Positions 31,916 to 43,615 of a stretch of 64,000 nt of DNA are shown one piece after another. A program made the translations under genes and the position numbers. A model generated the notes under the pieces. That model made no database searches. It was not told where the DNA came from and saw only the letters and a program-made list of their open reading frames with translations. The DNA lies in NCBI GenBank assembly GCA_946811695.1, contig OX328132.1, positions 126,192,808-126,256,807 of the forward strand, written 5' to 3'. Every line of letters begins with the position of its first letter. Position 1 is the stretch's first letter. This stretch comes from Gonocerus acuteangulatus (taxonomy: Eukaryota; Arthropoda; Insecta; Hemiptera; Coreidae).

Positions 31916-32379
31916 TTAATAAGCTGTTAAAAAACATAACGTTTTTAATTACTGAGGCATTGAAAAAGCACTGCGAATAAAATGGGTTAAGAGTGACATA
32001 ATTCCTACTGAAATGGCCACGTTTTCATAACAGATGTTTTACTGAAAGGCTCAAGAGATATCTGCCCACAATAATTTATAAGGGACGAAGGGCGGAGGGA
32101 GAGGGCAGGTAAGAGAGACCAACCTAACAAGCATCAGCTGACTTTTAAACGCAGACCCTGAAGATAAGAAGAACAGCTGTCCGGATAAAGGAACCAAGGA
32201 CAGATGCTCACCCTCTCCCCTCTCTCTACCTACGGATGAATTGTCCTTAATACTCCCTATACACAGCCTGTATAATCAATTAGTATCATACAATAATTAC
32301 GCTATATTGTGGCTCAAATAATTATTAAATAAAGAACTATTTATATACGTATACGAATTTATAGAAGTCCCTAGGAACA
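31916..32379. other. No gene seen
   Basis: Purine-rich patch near 32085-32115 and otherwise featureless sequence. Confidence 0.4.
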
Positions 32380-33290
32380 ACGTAAGCATAAGGGGGTCAC
32401 ACATCTTAAAGGCAATGGACTCCAGTCCTTAGCCACACAATAAAGAAAAATAATATACACGGAGAAGAACCTTCTGAATGCGGATATGTGGATCAGATTA
32501 ATAAGATCAGTCTCAAGCCTAGTGATATCGAACATGAAAGTACAACACTCAGCTACACACCAGAGAGGCCAGTATCCGAAGAAGAATCTTCTGTATCCGG
32601 ATCCGCGGAGCAGATTAATGAAATCAGCCACAAACCAACAGTAATAAGCAAAATACTGAAGTGCTAAGGCATGTGCCATTCACACATAAGAGAGGCCAAT
32701 ATCCGAAGAAGAATATTCTGTATACGGATCTGCAGAGCAGATTAATGACATCAGCCAGAAAACTACCGCATGAAACAAAGGACAGTAGAGTTAAGGCATG
32801 AGGCCCTCACACTCTAAAGAGGTCAATATCGTAAACCAAATCATCTGTATCCGGATCCGCAGAGCAGATTAACGAGATCACGCAGAAAACTTCCGTAAGA
32901 ATCAAAGGACTGTAGTGCTAAGGCATGTGGCCTTCACACTCTAAAGAGGCCAAAATCGTAAGCCAAATCTTTTGTATCCGGATCCGCAGAGCAGATTAAA
33001 GAGATCAGCCAGAAAACTTCAGTAAGAAGTAAAGGACTGTAGTTATAAGGCATGTGACCTTCACATTCTAAAGAGGCCAATATCCTAAACCAACTCTTCT
33101 ATATCAGGATTCGCAGAGCAGATTAAAGAGATCAGCCAGAAACGTACCATAAGAAGCAAAGGACTGTAGTGCCAAGGCATGTGGCCTTCACACTCTAAAG
33201 AGGCCAATATTGTAAGCCAAATCTTCTGCAACATTCTTATACGCAAATAAGATAAATGAGATCACCAACAAATCTACGAATTTCACAGAG
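32380..33290 (+). repeat. ~127-bp tandem repeat, about 7 copies
   Basis: TATCCGGATCCGCAGAGCAG (variants) and CACTCTAAAGAGGCCAATAT recur at roughly 127-bp spacing. Divergence rises towards both ends. Confidence 0.88.
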
Positions 33291-33579
33291 GGCAAACTCA
33301 TAAGGCCAATATACGGAAAAGAATTCTCTGAGACTCAACCAGCGGATATAAATCGGATCTGTGCACATTCCGAATACAATTTAATAGTGCAATGTATCCT
33401 TTTTGGTAAAAATTAACGCAAGCAATGCAAACTTCACTTTGATTTCGGAATATTCGATCAGTGTTTTTTTTTACGGTCCATCGACTTCTTCGGACGTAAG
33501 CGCCGGTCTATCTAGTGAAACCCACTTTCATGACGTTTTTTCAAGAAGCTAATTGCTGAAAAGTGATAAAAACATTAAC

Positions 33580-33662
33580 CTGGATTCTAACTAGCATTTT
33601 CTCGGCGGCAGGCGCAAATACAGTTCCAGTCTGACGAATTTGTTGGAAAACATTACCGACTA
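33580..33662 (-). other. Candidate coding exon, unrecognised
   Basis: On the minus strand a strong acceptor (T-rich run then GTTCTTAG) is followed by 83 bp. In one frame it reads VGNVFQQIRQTGTVFAPAAE, then KMLVRIQ, and ends at CAG/GTTAATG. A possible first exon (33835-33794) reads MTIPRNSIRRRKIM and stops at ATG/GTATGT. The two do not join in phase, so at least one is wrong or an exon is missing. I do not recognise the peptide. Confidence 0.3.
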
Positions 33663-33835
33663 CTAAGAACAAAAAAAAAAATCCAGGAAGCACCCCAAAT
33701 AATTCTGGTAGGATCAAATTTTTCAATGCACAATATAATCAACTTTGAATTGGTCCATGAAGGTCTTAAGAATACACGGGCGAAAGTACATACCATTATT
33801 TTCCTACGACGAATGCTATTCCTTGGTATTGTCAT

Positions 33836-34284
33836 ATCGATGCTTTAGCACAGACCAAAGAAATAAATAAATAAATAGATTAATAAATTTATATTTGTTC
33901 TAATGTTGAGGTGGTTTTTATTTGCCCTCAAAAACATGAATTTTGCTTTCGTGCTATCTATAGACTATAGTCATTATTTCTAATGTTTATAATCCATCAG
34001 GCGGAAGGTCAGCCCGCCTCATATAAAATAAGTGGGTTCAACAGGGGCACATTTCGATAATTATCTCTAATGAATAATTTGAGTATGAAAGGTCTTCATT
34101 TTTGTCATCGAACTACCCGGAATTTGAAGATTAATGATTTTTCAGATGGTGATTCTAATGACGAAAGTATGACACTAAGGCGTGTTATAAAAACATTTCG
34201 ACGCATCATGGATATTTATACAAACACTGATAAAAGACAATCGGATGACGTATATCTACGATAGTAGCAATGGGCTAATTTGTT
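33836..34284. other. No gene seen
   Basis: A short plus-strand frame (34070-34264) has no recognised domain. Confidence 0.4.
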
Positions 34285-34960
34285 ATTCCTTCGACTGCCT
34301 CTAGATGTATTCCTAAAACTAATTCTGTATGGGATACCTGATTCGTGAAACTAATAGTGGACGGATAACCTTATTCCTTCGTCTGCTTCTAGATGTATTC
34401 CTAAAACTAATTCTGTATGGCATACCTGATTCGTGAAACTAATAGTGGACGGATACCCTCATTCCTTCGACTGCTTCTAGATGTATTCCTAGAACTAATT
34501 CTGTATGGGAAACCTGATTCGTGAAACTAATAGTGGACGGGTAACCTTATTCCTTCGACTGCTTCCAGATGTATTCCTACAACTAATTCTGTATGGGATA
34601 CCTGATTCGTGAAACTAATAGTGGACGGATACCTTTATTCCTTCGACTGCTTCTAGATGTATTCCTGCAACTAATTCTGTATGGGATACCTGATTCGTGA
34701 AACTAATAGTCGACGGATAACCTTATTCCTTCGACTGCTTCTAGATGTATTCCTACAACTAATTCTGTATGGAATACCTGATTCGTAAAACTAATGGTGG
34801 ACGGCTAACCTTATTCCGTCGACTGCTTCTGGATCTAGTTCTGGAAGGGATACCTTATTCTTTCGAATAATGGTGGACGGATAACTTTATTCCTTCAAGT
34901 AATTCTGAATAGATTACCTTATTCGTTCGAGTAATTTCCGACGGATTACCTTATTCCTTC
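34285..34960 (+). repeat. 88-bp tandem repeat, about 6.5 copies
   Basis: ATTCCTTCGACTGC...TAGATG and TGATTCGTGAAACTAATAGT recur every 88 bp from 34285. The last 130 bp are shortened, decayed units. Confidence 0.95.
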
Positions 34961-36393
34961 AGTCGTTCATTCTCGATATTTTTATAAACAGCAATCAAAA
35001 CTAAACAGACTGTGTTCATCTTGTACGGTGTTAGGATGCAATATATACGTTAGCATGAAAACATTCAGTCAAAGATATTCGCATCGTCAACGTTATGATG
35101 GAGGAGAAGAAACCTCCCAAACCTCTCACAAACAACCACCGTGTAAAACAATCTTTACTTTATTCAATTCAATCTTCAAAAGACAAACAGATTCCTCCCT
35201 CGAAAATAATATATATTTCAAGTAAAAATATAGATCTGTACACAAAATTTGGTCGATACTCTAAATTCAAATAACATTTTCAATATCATCGCTGAAAAAA
35301 TACTTCAAGACGTTTTCAATACTTTTTCATTCTCTTTTTTGCCTTTACACGTTTATAAACCAATTGGCATCTTTAAGCAGTATAATTTTACATTGTATAG
35401 AATTTAAAATGAAGACCAGAGGGGCAAATAAAAAAGGCTTATTATACATATAGATAAATTTGAGTACTCAGGTACGGCTTTTGTTGTTGTTTTCTTTAGC
35501 GCGTTTTCTACCCACCTTCTTAAGGACCTGCTTAACGACGGTTGTTGAGTTGTCAACAGATTATTAAATATACATAAACAATATTTAACATAAGGCATCC
35601 ATATTAAAGTCCTTTGGCAAGCTTCTGTGATAGATAGAAGATGGTGCAGCCCACGGGAGAGTATCGTGGGAAAGTAACTGAAGCGGAGTCATTGCATTTT
35701 TAATGAACAGATTAATGAAGAATTCTAGGTAACTTGGTATAAAATAGCCGTAACGCTTAATGTATTCGCTGCTTCAAAACCATTTTGGGAGAGTAAAATT
35801 ACAACGCTAATGGTATTAGGTATTATGGTGGTAATTGAAGAATTATTTCTAATCAAAGTTGTGTTTTTTTAGCCCGGCTTTTAGAAATATATATCAGACA
35901 TTTTTTATTATGTTTTGGCGGCAAAACATATAACTAACAATAAGGAGAATAATAACCACACGATTATACTGCGTATTTTTATGACATGGCAAAACAGATT
36001 CTGGGAGATCGAGCCCGCAGTTAAAGGAGGAATTCACCAAGAAATATTTGTCGAACCTACTTTATATTATTCACTAAATGATCAAGTCTCTAAGCGCGCC
36101 TAATTAATGCCAGTCAAGCAATCGCTTCGAGGAACAGCGGAAGAGCAAATACAGGTGTAGAAATGCACCCAAAAAACATTACATCAACATTCTTCATATT
36201 TCCTTTACTTACCGATAAGTACACCGAATATTCCGAGAAACATTTTCCCTTTTGATCTGTACTCAAATTTAGTACAAAACCAAAATAAAAACCGAACCTA
36301 CGAAGTTGAATACCAGAGCGACAAATAATACCTAGTACATAATGTGGCAGAAAGGATCAAAAGCGGCTGCCTTTAAAGGAATTTTAATTACTC

Positions 36394-36443
<50 letters not shown>

Positions 36444-36559
36444 TTTAGCTATTCGCAAATGTCATACACAAAAACAATCAAACTAATGGTTCTCAAATGC
36501 ACTAACATAAAGAACTCATCAGAAGACCGAATTGTTTTATAGAAAAATTATTCTTCACG
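34961..36559. other. No gene seen; poly(A) run 36395-36439
   Basis: AT-rich sequence with unrecognised small frames. A 45-base A run at 36395-36439 follows ATTTTAATTACTCC, with no obvious retroelement body. Confidence 0.45.
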
Positions 36560-37360
36560 ATCAAAAATAGTTGTAGGTATATGTTATTATAATTATATTG
36601 CGGTATATTAAATATTCTTCACCATCAACTTTATTTATACTTATAGTATATTGTTATTGATACATAGGAGTATATTATTATTCCTATATTGGCGTATATT
36701 AATTATTCTTTACCATCAAAAGAATTCATACGAATATATTATTATTTTTATATTGGAGTTTATTAATTATTCTTCACTATCAAAATTATTTATATGTATT
36801 GTATATTGTTATTGATACAAAGGAGTATATTATTATTGTTCACTATCAAACGAGTTCATAGGATTATATTATTATTCCTACATTGCAGTATATTAATTAT
36901 TCTTCACTATCAAATTTATTTATATTTATAGTATATTGTTATTGATACATAGGAGTATATTATCATTCCTATATTGGCATATATTAATTGTTCTTCGCTA
37001 TAAAAAGAGTCCATGCGAATATATTATTCTTCCTATATTGGCGTATATTAATTATTCTTCACTATCAAAAGAGTTGAAGCGAACATATTATTATTCTTAT
37101 ATTGGAGTATATTAATTATTCTTCATTACCAAAATTAGTCATAGGAGTATATTATTATTATTTACTTTCAAAACATTTCAGTGGAATGTATTACTATTAT
37201 TTTTATTCTGGAGTATATCCACTATGATTCATTATCAAAACAAACCGTAGGAATATATTATTATTGATATATACGAATATATTAATTATTCTTTTATTAT
37301 TATCATTATTGTAGAAGTATCTTATTGTTATTTTATAGGAGTATGTAATTATTTATCACC
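36560..37360 (+). repeat. AT-rich degenerate tandem array
   Basis: TATTAATTATTCTTCACTAT, GGAGTATATTATTATT and TATAGTATATTGTTATTGAT recur many times in a shuffled order. It is an old or higher-order array of about 0.8 kb. Confidence 0.8.
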
Positions 37361-38589
37361 CTTAAGAATTGAAGGAACATAAAGTAACTACATGGTATTT
37401 AGTAGCTGTTAAAAACAATTATATCCTATAGACACTGTAGTAACTGTTAAATGTTCCATGTATGGTGTAAATAAACCTCTTTACAATCGAGCTGCCTTCG
37501 AGTGTAACCAAAGCCCAACCGAACCCTTCGTTAAAATCTCTCGCTCAGGACCGAATAACAATTCTTCCAAAGGATGTAAGGAATCTTGGAGCCGGAAAAA
37601 TATCTCCATACATCAGAGTATCTTCCAAACCATCACCAATACACGAAATAATAATACCTTGTGTCGGGGAAGGAGTCGTAGGAGTCGTGGTGATGGAAGA
37701 TGAAGGCCCCCTGCCCGGGGAACATGGTGATACTTGATGGAGGACTGCTCGCGCAGGAGCGACCGACATCCACTGCGCGGTAAAAGCGAGGGTAGAAGCG
37801 AGGGATGGAGAGGGGAGAGCAGGTGTGTTCTCTCCCTCCCTATGCTTAGCAACGGAGCTGCACCCCCCGGTCTCTTCTTTCCCAATACAACCGGTTCTTT
37901 AATACCAAATACTAAACAATGATCCCTAAGTCAGAGCTCTTTTATCCGAAGGCAAGGGGAGACTGGAGAGGGAAGAGTTAGTAAGTCTCCAACACCCAAG
38001 GAAGTGCAGAAGGAAGCAAAGGAGATCTCTTGGTTCCTAGGAACTTACGGAAAACAATAAATCTCAAAACCTCATTACATTGTAATTCGAAAAAACAACA
38101 TAAAGAACAAAAACCACCCAATTACATTTACAGCAAGGCTCGACTGAATATGGGCATTGAAAATGGGGCTAAGTCCCTGAAAACGTTTAGCGAACAATAA
38201 AACACCTGAGGAAATGTTGGGCATTTATTCATTATTCAAAACAATAAATGCCCCTCTATAGTATTGCATGTTATACAGCGAGTTTCTTAGTAAATAAGAA
38301 AAAAAAAAACACAGCCGCTAGGTGCATATTAGCATTTCGTTTTTGAGGGGATGTTTGTGGTCCTCTTAAAGCTGAGTTTAGTTTCGAAAGAACAGATATG
38401 GTCGGAATCGTGGCAATAGACTTAATTTTGTATTTATATTTAAAGTTATCATGAGGAAAATTCTAAGTTTCGTCATAGATGTACATACATTGCTTTGGAG
38501 TGTGCAAAAGCGCAATAATTATCCTATGATATTCCAACCCACATTAATCCAACTTTATTTCAATGAAAACATAAAACGATTTTTAACAT
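37361..38589. other. No gene seen; GC-rich island 37640-37880
   Basis: A GC-rich segment with overlapping open frames on both strands (37458-37922) stands out from its AT-rich surroundings. I recognise no protein, SINE head or RNA in it. Confidence 0.4.
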
Positions 38590-39350
38590 ATGCCACCTCA
38601 TTTCTTGGAAGATTCTTAATACATGCTCACCTTATTTCTTAGACGATTGTTAATACATGCCCACCTGAGTTCTTGGATGATTGTTAATTCACGCCCACCT
38701 CAGTTCTTGGATTATTTTTATTATTATTTAAATTTTAACGTCCATTTATTATTAACAGTGAATTTTAGGACGGGTTATCTATAGGTTACCACCCTTTTCT
38801 AACCAGGATAGGGGTGATGCCTTTTCTTTTTTCGAAAGAAAAGCCACCACCCCTAGTGGGAATCGAACCCACGACCTTTAGCACGGAGTGTTAAGTGCTC
38901 ACGCCTTAACCCTCACGGCCATCGGGTCTCCCGATGGATTATTTTTAATACATGCCACCGAAGTTCTTGGATGATTGTTAATACAAGCCCACCTGAGTTC
39001 TTGGATTATTTTTAATACATGCCACCGAAGTTCTTGGATGATTGTTAATACAAGCCCACCTGAGTTCTTGGATTATTTTTAATACATGCCACCGAAGTTC
39101 TTGGACGATTGTTAATACAAGCCCACCGAAGTTCTTGGATGATTATTAATACATGCCCACCTCATTTCTTGGATGATTGTTAATATATGTACGCCGATAT
39201 GTCTGCATGATTGTTAATGCATGCTCGCCAAACTTCTTGCTAGGTTTTTCATATATACCAATTGGACTTCATAGATTATAGTTAATAAATGCTCGCCAAA
39301 CTTAGAGGATAGTATAATTATATGCCCAACGAATTTCTTGGAATATGCCA
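38590..39350 (+). repeat. 33-34-bp tandem repeat with a SINE insertion
   Basis: TTCTTGGATGATTGTTAATA and CATGCCCACCTGAG variants alternate from about 38595 to 39180, then decay. The SINE at 38721-38934 interrupts it. Confidence 0.9.
38708..38947 (-). mobile_element. tRNA-derived SINE, family B (full length)
   Basis: The body 38721-38934 is bounded by the duplication TGGATTATTTTTA (38708-38720 and 38935-38947). On the minus strand the head has a class-II tRNA-like A box (GATGGCCGTGAGGGTTAAGG) and B box GGGTTCGATTCCC. The A box resembles tRNA-Ser/Leu (TGGCCGAGTGGTTAAGGCG). The body contains the shared core (38770-38803) and ends in an ATT-rich tail. It inserted into a 34-bp array. Confidence 0.92.
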
Positions 39351-39739
39351 AACAAACTTTATGACTGACCACCACTTTACGGACGTGTGTTGACGCAAGC
39401 TAACCAATCATCTTGTATAACCCTCAGCAACCTTCGACAATAAAAGCCAACCAAAAACTTCTCGGACAAAAATGATACAAGCGCTTTTGGAAAAGGGACT
39501 TTTGGTGGCTAAGATCTTGTTTTACGAAGTGTTTACATGTTTCACGAATGATTAAGGCATAAACATAAACTGTTCTTATATTAATATTCTAAGCTTTTGA
39601 AATGACACTAGGGCTAAGAACGGAAACGCGCTAAGATGACGCAGTTTTTGCGATACTTTTTTCCGTTAGGCGTTGGTCCTGTCGACCTCCTATTTTCACA
39701 TCCACTGTATATACACTTTTATGATGTTAATCCGGGCAG
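39351..39739 (+). repeat. Dispersed 'GATAAGAACGGAAACGCG' repeat, copy 4, with flanks
   Basis: ACTAGGGCTAAGAACGGAAA, then CGCGCTAAGATGACGCAG, lies at 39608-39645. Upstream text (CACGAATGATTAAG, CTAAGCTTTTGAAATGA) parallels the inverted flanks of the 50593 and 9929 copies. The rest holds nothing recognised. Confidence 0.7.
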
Positions 39740-40980
39740 CAATCTCTGGGTATAGTCAAACCTCCGTATTTCCATGCCAATGATTTTGATTTTACGCCAT
39801 TTTACTCACTATGAAGGCGAAGAATAACCCTCTCCTCCCGCACTTGATCTCTGGGTATAGTAAAACCTCCATATTTCCATGCCAATGATTTTGATTTTAC
39901 TCACTACGAAGGTGAAGAATAACCCTCTCCTCCCGCACTTGATCTCTGGGTATAGTAAAACCTCCGTATTTCCATGCCAATGATTTTGATTTTACACCAT
40001 TTTACTCACTATGAAGGTGAAGAATAACCCTCTCCTCGCGCACTTGATCTCTGGGTATAGTAAAACCTCCGTATTTCCATGCCTATGATTTTGATTTTAG
40101 ACCTTCTTACTTACTATCAATGAACTCAATAATGCTCATACCTCCCGCACTTAATCTCTGAGGATAGTAAAACCTCTATATTTCCATGCCAATGGTTTTT
40201 ATTTTACGTCTTCTTACTCACTATCAATGAACTCCATAATGCTCGCTCCTCCCGCACTTAATCTCTGGGGATAGTAAAACCTCCATATTTCCATGCAAAT
40301 GGTTTTTATTTTACGTCTTCTTACTCACTATTAATGAACTTAGTAATAACCTTCTGCTTTAAGCAATACAAGGGAGTGATAACGGTGGTTATCTTCTCCC
40401 CACAAACCCCTAGTGTGTCTGCAGCTCTCTCGCCCCTTTTCCAGCTCCAGTACTTCCTACTGCTGCTGGTTGAGGAGTGGGGTACGGCTGTCCCTAGTCA
40501 TCTCGCTTACCCGAGGAGACAAGGGGGCAGCTGGTGCAGACGCTCGTGATTATTATATTTTATGTAAGCACATTACAAAATGTAATTATCTTACAGAATG
40601 TAATATCATTAAATGAATAAATAAAAAAAAAAAAAGTAATAACCGTCTCCTCCCGCACTTAATCTCTGAGGATAGCAAAAGCGAACTATTTGGTATCGGC
40701 AGTTGTAAGCCTTCTTACATACTATTAATGAACTCCTCTCCTCCTGCACTTTCAGAATAGTAAAACCAGAGTATTTGGTATTCTGGGGGTTTACCCCATT
40801 TTACTCACTATCAAGGAACTTAATAATCCTCTCCTACCGAACTTAATCTTTGAGGATAGAAAAACCGAAGTATTTGGTATCCTGGGATTTTACGCCTTCT
40901 TACTCAATATCAAGGAACTTAAAAAACCTTTCCTCCCGCGGTTAATCTTTGAGGATAGTAAAACCCTAGGATTTGGCAAT
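39740..40980 (+). repeat. ~105-bp tandem repeat
   Basis: TCTCTGGGTATAGT(A/C)AAACC, then TCCGTATTTCCATGCC, recurs at about 105-bp spacing. The first three units are close, and later ones are diverged and shortened. A poly(A)-tailed insert lies at 40352-40634. Confidence 0.92.
40342..40644 (+). mobile_element. Poly(A)-tailed retrocopy of unknown RNA
   Basis: AGTAATAACC occurs at 40342-40351 and 40635-40644. The 283-bp insert ends AATGAATAAATAAAAAAAAA, with an AATAAA just before the A tail. These are the marks of LINE-mediated retroposition. The insert is GC-rich in its middle, unlike the array around it. I do not recognise the source transcript and see no SINE promoter boxes. Confidence 0.82.
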
Positions 40981-41595
40981 CACGTATTACCGCTAACTGA
41001 TTTCCAATTGTGCTCTCCTCTATTATTAAGGTTTGGAAAATATACGTCAACGTGCTTAATCTTCTCTCTTCCTAATTTAGGTTCTGCAGATAGTAATGTT
41101 TAAGTTCTTCGTCGCGATTAAGGAACACCCTCTTCCCCGCCACCCCAAGGAGAGGATTGTGTGACCCCACATGTTTTTTTCCCTTAAGCCATAGACTGGT
41201 TTTAAACTGTCCGCCAAGTAATCCGATCTTGCGCCAGTACCTTCATCTCCAGATAGCCCCTACATAGTCATAGACAATGGAGGATATCTCTTTCGTGTGT
41301 CCTCATTTTGGCCACCCTCGCGTATTCCATGAATACCATTCTTTCATGCATAACCCTCCTCAGAAATCGACCCCTTCTATATTCCAGTTATTTAGCTCCA
41401 TGAATTTTAACATCCATTTAAAAAAAAAAAAATTATTTAAAAGAACACAAGCGTTTGATGTCAGAAATGTTTCAACCTTGTTTAAGACCTTGAAATAGCT
41501 AGCCTGAAAGATTTACTTAAAATAAGAATAAAAATAACCTTTTCCATCCAACCTGATCGCTAGGGGTATCTCGATTGTCATAAATATATATATAT
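40981..41595. other. No gene seen
   Basis: I see no repeat or gene. A short frame at 41277-41498 has no recognised domain. Confidence 0.4.
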
Positions 41596-42753
41596 AGGGT
41601 GTCCCGTAAATATCTAGTCATATTGTGAGAGGTGATAGAGGACCCTTAGGGGAACAAAAAATGTTCTATGACGATTTTCCGAATTCTCACCCACAAGGGA
41701 GAAAACTTCGTTTTATTGTTTTATCGAGACAAACGTGGTTTTTAGAAGAATAGTCGTTGTAACTCCGTCCCAGGTGGTACTACTAGATAGGAAGTGAAAC
41801 CAATCGAAAGCTGAGTAAACTTACTATAAGACTAGTTGGGAGTAAACGTAGAAATGAATGAATGTAAGTATGTATATCTTACCAAAAGAAAGCTATTCTA
41901 AATTTCCTGACATTTTCTTGATATATCTTTCTAGCGTTGCTCCTCAATGGGCAGGATCTGAGATTTCCGGGTTTCAGAAAAACTTCCTCATTTAACCAGC
42001 TTTCCATTCATGTGTCACAGCCCTGTGTTATTGAAGTATGTGAACGATTTAAGAACAAAAGTTTAAAAAAAAACTTGGATCTGTGAAAAGAAAATTATAT
42101 TTTTTTCTTCAGTTTATTCAAAAAGCGGAAGAGAAATATTTATTTTTATAAATATTTACATAAATATTAAGTAAACATTTACTTAAAACAATAAAAAAAA
42201 TTACTTCCACGAATATAAAAAAAAATCCTAAAACAGTAAATAAATAAAATACACATTTATTTTGTTATTTATTTATCATTTATTTTGAGGTTAATTATGG
42301 TTGGGGTTCATTAATGGCCACCTCCTGGACCAGTTACTGTAATTAACAAATTCAAAATATATGTGTATTTTATTTATTTACTGTTTTAGGATATTTTTTT
42401 TATATTTGTGGAAGTATTTTTTTTTTTTTATTGTTTTAAGTAAATATTTACTTAATATTTATATTATTTATAAAAATAAATATTTCTCTTCAGCTTTTTG
42501 AATAAACTGAAGAAAAAAATATAATTTTCTTTTCACAGATCCATGTTTTTTTTAAACTTTTGTTCTTAAATCGTTCACATACTTCAATAACACAGGGTTG
42601 TGATACATGAATGGAAAGCTGGTTAATTGAGGAGGTTTTTCTGAAACCCGGAAATCTCAGATCCTGTCCATTGAGGAGTAACGCTGGAAAGAAATATCAA
42701 GAAAATTTCGGAAAATTTAGAATAGCTTTCTTTTGGTAAGATAAACATACTTA

Positions 42754-43283
42754 TGTAAGGCCCCGTTTTCCCTTTGTCTTTGTTAAGTGAATAAGAATGA
42801 GAGAAAAGGTTGGCTGCCCATCTCTAGAGATGTGAGAACCACGAATCAGCAAACGTTGCGTCTGGGTTGTTGGAACTGCACGTGGCTGATTCGTAAGATT
42901 CTCGGAAGATTTAAGACCTGACAAGAGTTTCTAGTCCAGCCACCTGCTAAAGCAGGAGTGGGGCACAATGGGTATAAAAAGCTGGCTTACCTCCGACGGG
43001 AGAGAGTCCACGCCCGTTCCTGAGGTCTTGGCCGCGATGGCGATGAGAGGTAAGTCAGTTCCAAAATATGCTCCAACCTCCCCAAATGATATGTGATTAC
43101 TCTTATCTAGCGGTTTCTCTCTCACTCAACCTTTTCTCTCGTCTTAGCGATGTTTTATGATATTTATGTATGTGTTAGTAACCTCAGTGTAAATTATAGT
43201 TTTGAAAGGAATTTCCGCTTCTCTAAAATATTTCCCCATTATCTATTCCTTTAAATCCCGTCCTTGCTAATCGGCCCCTTACA
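42754..43283 (+). repeat. 5' LTR of gypsy element 2
   Basis: It starts TGTAAGGCCCCG and ends CCCCTTACA. A TATA box (TATAAAAA, 42973-42980) sits mid-LTR, so transcription would start near 43000. Confidence 0.95.
42973..42980 (+). promoter_or_regulatory. LTR TATA box
   Basis: TATAAAAA follows GGCACAATGGG. It is the only good TATA motif in the LTR and is repeated in the 3' copy. Confidence 0.6.
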
Positions 43284-43285
43284 AA

Positions 43286-43303
43286 TGGTGTCAGGTGTGG
43301 GGT
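43286..43303 (+). other. Primer-binding site, tRNA-Leu-like
   Basis: TGGTGTCAGGTGTGGGGT starts two bases after the LTR. Its first ten bases match the 3' end of tRNA-Leu (TGACACCA). Later bases match only in part. Confidence 0.6.
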
Positions 43304-43615
43304 TGACTGCGAATAATTTTAAAGAAGCGAGTGAAGGAGCTTGCAGAGTAGCGAGTAGCTAGGAGACGGCGGGGGGGGGGGGGGAGCTGAGAAAGCGACT
43401 CTTATCTTCTCGCGAGGCTGTAGCGGGCAGCGGGGGCTAGCTTATCGTGTTCGCTGTAATCGGACACGCTGTTTACATCGGGCACTCTGTTGATGATTAC
43501 GGTGTAAGATATGGGATAATATCTTAGCGTATTATTATACGGCCCGTGATTTAGTTTTTTTTTGTAAGGGTTTTTGTAATATAGGCGTGCGGGTACTTAT
43601 TTTAAAGCACATAAG

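Noticed and set aside
37458..37922. GC-rich overlapping ORFs as a gene
   Set aside because: Frames are open on both strands because of base composition. No domain or splice structure was found.
42931..43125. 64-codon minus-strand ORF repeated identically at 48570-48764
   Set aside because: The identity arises because both lie in the two LTRs, and there is no sign of coding selection.
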